Shown one piece after another: positions 62,500 through 64,000 of a DNA stretch of 64,000 bases. Source of the DNA: Pseudorasbora parva (lineage: Eukaryota; Chordata; Actinopteri; Cypriniformes; Gobionidae); the NCBI RefSeq assembly GCF_024679245.1, contig NC_090195.1:1124365-1188364 (forward strand), in the 5' to 3' direction. Every line of letters starts with the position of its first letter. Position 1 is the stretch's first letter. The notes under the pieces were generated by a model. It searched no databases. It was not told where the DNA came from and saw only the letters and a list, made by a program, of their open reading frames with translations. The translations under genes were made by a program, and so were the position numbers.

Positions 62500-64000
62500 G
62501 CATTGGCAGTTTTCATTATTAGGGGCCAAAGCATTAAAGGTAATCACTGGCGTTCTTACTATTCTTCCGGTTTTGAGTCTATGGCCGCCCATAAAACCGC
62601 AATGAAATTGGGCGCACAGATAGAAGACAATCTGAACTGTCCCCATAGCAGATTCAGATTCTGTAACTCAATCCCACTAGCGCAGCCAACTGTCCAAAGT
62701 TGCACTCATGTTTATGCTAATAACTTTCGAACCTAAGGGCTAGAAACATTATTTTTTCTTTTGATTCCTTAGCTCATGGTGATTCGATTGCATCCTATGT
62801 CAATTTTCCTGCCAAAAAACTCCTAGATGGTTTATCCAATTTGCACAAAAATGTAACCAGATCATTTTCAGACAATGCATGTTTAAGGGCTGTATCTCTA
62901 CAATGCTTTATCGTCTTCAGACCAAACTTGGTACATGCCATCACAAGCATTACCTAAAGCTTCATGCTGCGTTTCGGCACAGTGCCCCGGAGATATGAAA
63001 AATGACTATTTTTGCTTTTAATTTCTTAACGGTTTGCCCATAAAGCATAAATGGTCTTGATAAGCCCCGTTTCCACCAAAATTACCAGGAACAAATTGTA
63101 CCAGAACTTTTTTACAGGAACTTTTCTCCCCCCCAGACCTGCAACTGTATGCGTTTCGACCGGGATCCAAAGTACCCTGAAGATTAGGCAGATAAGTCCA
63201 GTGATGTAGGACTGCGCGTGACTACTCCTCCAAGTCACTGACGGACAGTAATCATTTTTGCGCGACCGCAAAAATTAGCAAAAAATTATGACAATTTTTG
63301 TACCGATTGCAAGATTTAGTGGACTGTTTACTGAACGTTATCTAAACTGATCTGGTGTTTACATGTGATGACTTTCAATCGCAATCATTTTGTCACATGC
63401 AATTTGTCTGCCGCATCAAAAATGTCGCCGCTGTTTTCTCCAGCAGCTGGAGTGTGTTAACTGTAGCCATAGCAACTCTTAACGGCCACCAGGACTAATA
63501 CAGTATTATATAAGCTATTTATTTGCTGTAAAGTGTAATAATCATCTCAGAAAAAAAAAAAATCTTCTGTCAGGCGCAGTTAAAGTAAAAACTGTGTCAT
63601 TATTCCAACATTATCTTCATAACCCTCAGAAAAATGAGCTTTCCTCTCTTGTCAACATGAGCGCGGCGCGCGCTGTCTCGTCATGTAAGGACGCACACTT
63701 ATAGTAATCGGTCAGGTCGTTTACATGGTGAAAAATAGACTGTAAATAAATGAATAACGAGTATGGAAGAGAGTCAAGCTGTGCTGTTTTTCCTGGTTAT
63801 GTATAGGTTTACTAAAGAGGGCAACGACAGAAAAGAGCAGCATATTCAGAAAGCTTGTAGAGCTAGATTTAAAATGACAATGTATATTATTATCAGCTAT
63901 TACGGACATTGAACGTGAGATGGCTGAGACGATTGCGCACCATCAGACAGAGAGCAAGACTGATATTTACTGAACGCTGAACGAACCTCGCAAAAGACTT
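62500..64000. repeat. Dispersed repeats at the right edge
   Basis: 62520-62960 resembles a common cyprinid repeat (GGGGCCAAAGCATTAAAGG, then CTATGGCCGCCCATAAAACC). At 63066 a CCCCGTTTCCACCAAAATTA element end begins. Otherwise nothing recognised. Confidence 0.5.

Overview
The window is vertebrate genomic DNA, almost certainly from a teleost of the zebrafish/carp group (Ostariophysi, probably Cyprinidae). It has small vertebrate exons with GT-AG introns, long CA/TG runs, abundant Tc1, hAT and TTA/TTAA-type DNA transposons of the kinds typical of cyprinid genomes, and tRNA-derived SINEs. No bacterial or viral genes are seen. Species assignment is inference from repeat families only.

Three protein-coding genes can be supported, all from remembered vertebrate homologues plus conserved splice phase. 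(1) vapa, minus strand, only exons 1-2 (3165-981), running off the left edge. (2) ppp4r1, plus strand, all 20 coding exons (4194-41494), giving a 996-residue regulatory subunit 1 of protein phosphatase 4. (3) twsg1, minus strand, all 4 coding exons (47677-43848), giving a 220-residue secreted BMP modulator with a signal peptide. vapa and ppp4r1 are head to head across about 1 kb of CpG-rich DNA with NRF-1-like palindromes. ppp4r1 and twsg1 converge, their poly(A) signals about 1.3 kb apart. As I recall it, the order agrees with the human 18p11.22 neighbourhood. The three genes share no pathway: ER contact-site tether, phosphatase scaffold and extracellular BMP regulation.

The rest is repeat-driven. 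The ppp4r1 introns hold at least six tandem arrays, and exon 11 carries a coding one. Two arrays look as if they grew out of the gene's own splice junctions: the 44-bp array of intron 7 from the exon 7 donor, and the 43-bp array of intron 19 from the exon 20 acceptor. One 2.7-kb array (intron 14) grew from inside a palindromic transposon. Five hAT-type insertions have exact 8-bp target duplications (10584-12594, 32256-33824, 38360-39943, 51991-53207, 59420-60837); two of them landed inside minisatellites.

From 48.2 kb to the right edge I find no host gene. It is nested transposons (a dead Tc1 with an insertion in its transposase, hAT elements, TTAA-flanked elements, a 24-bp minisatellite) and unassigned AT-rich sequence. 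Percent identities and copy ages were not computed; similarity statements are from reading by eye.
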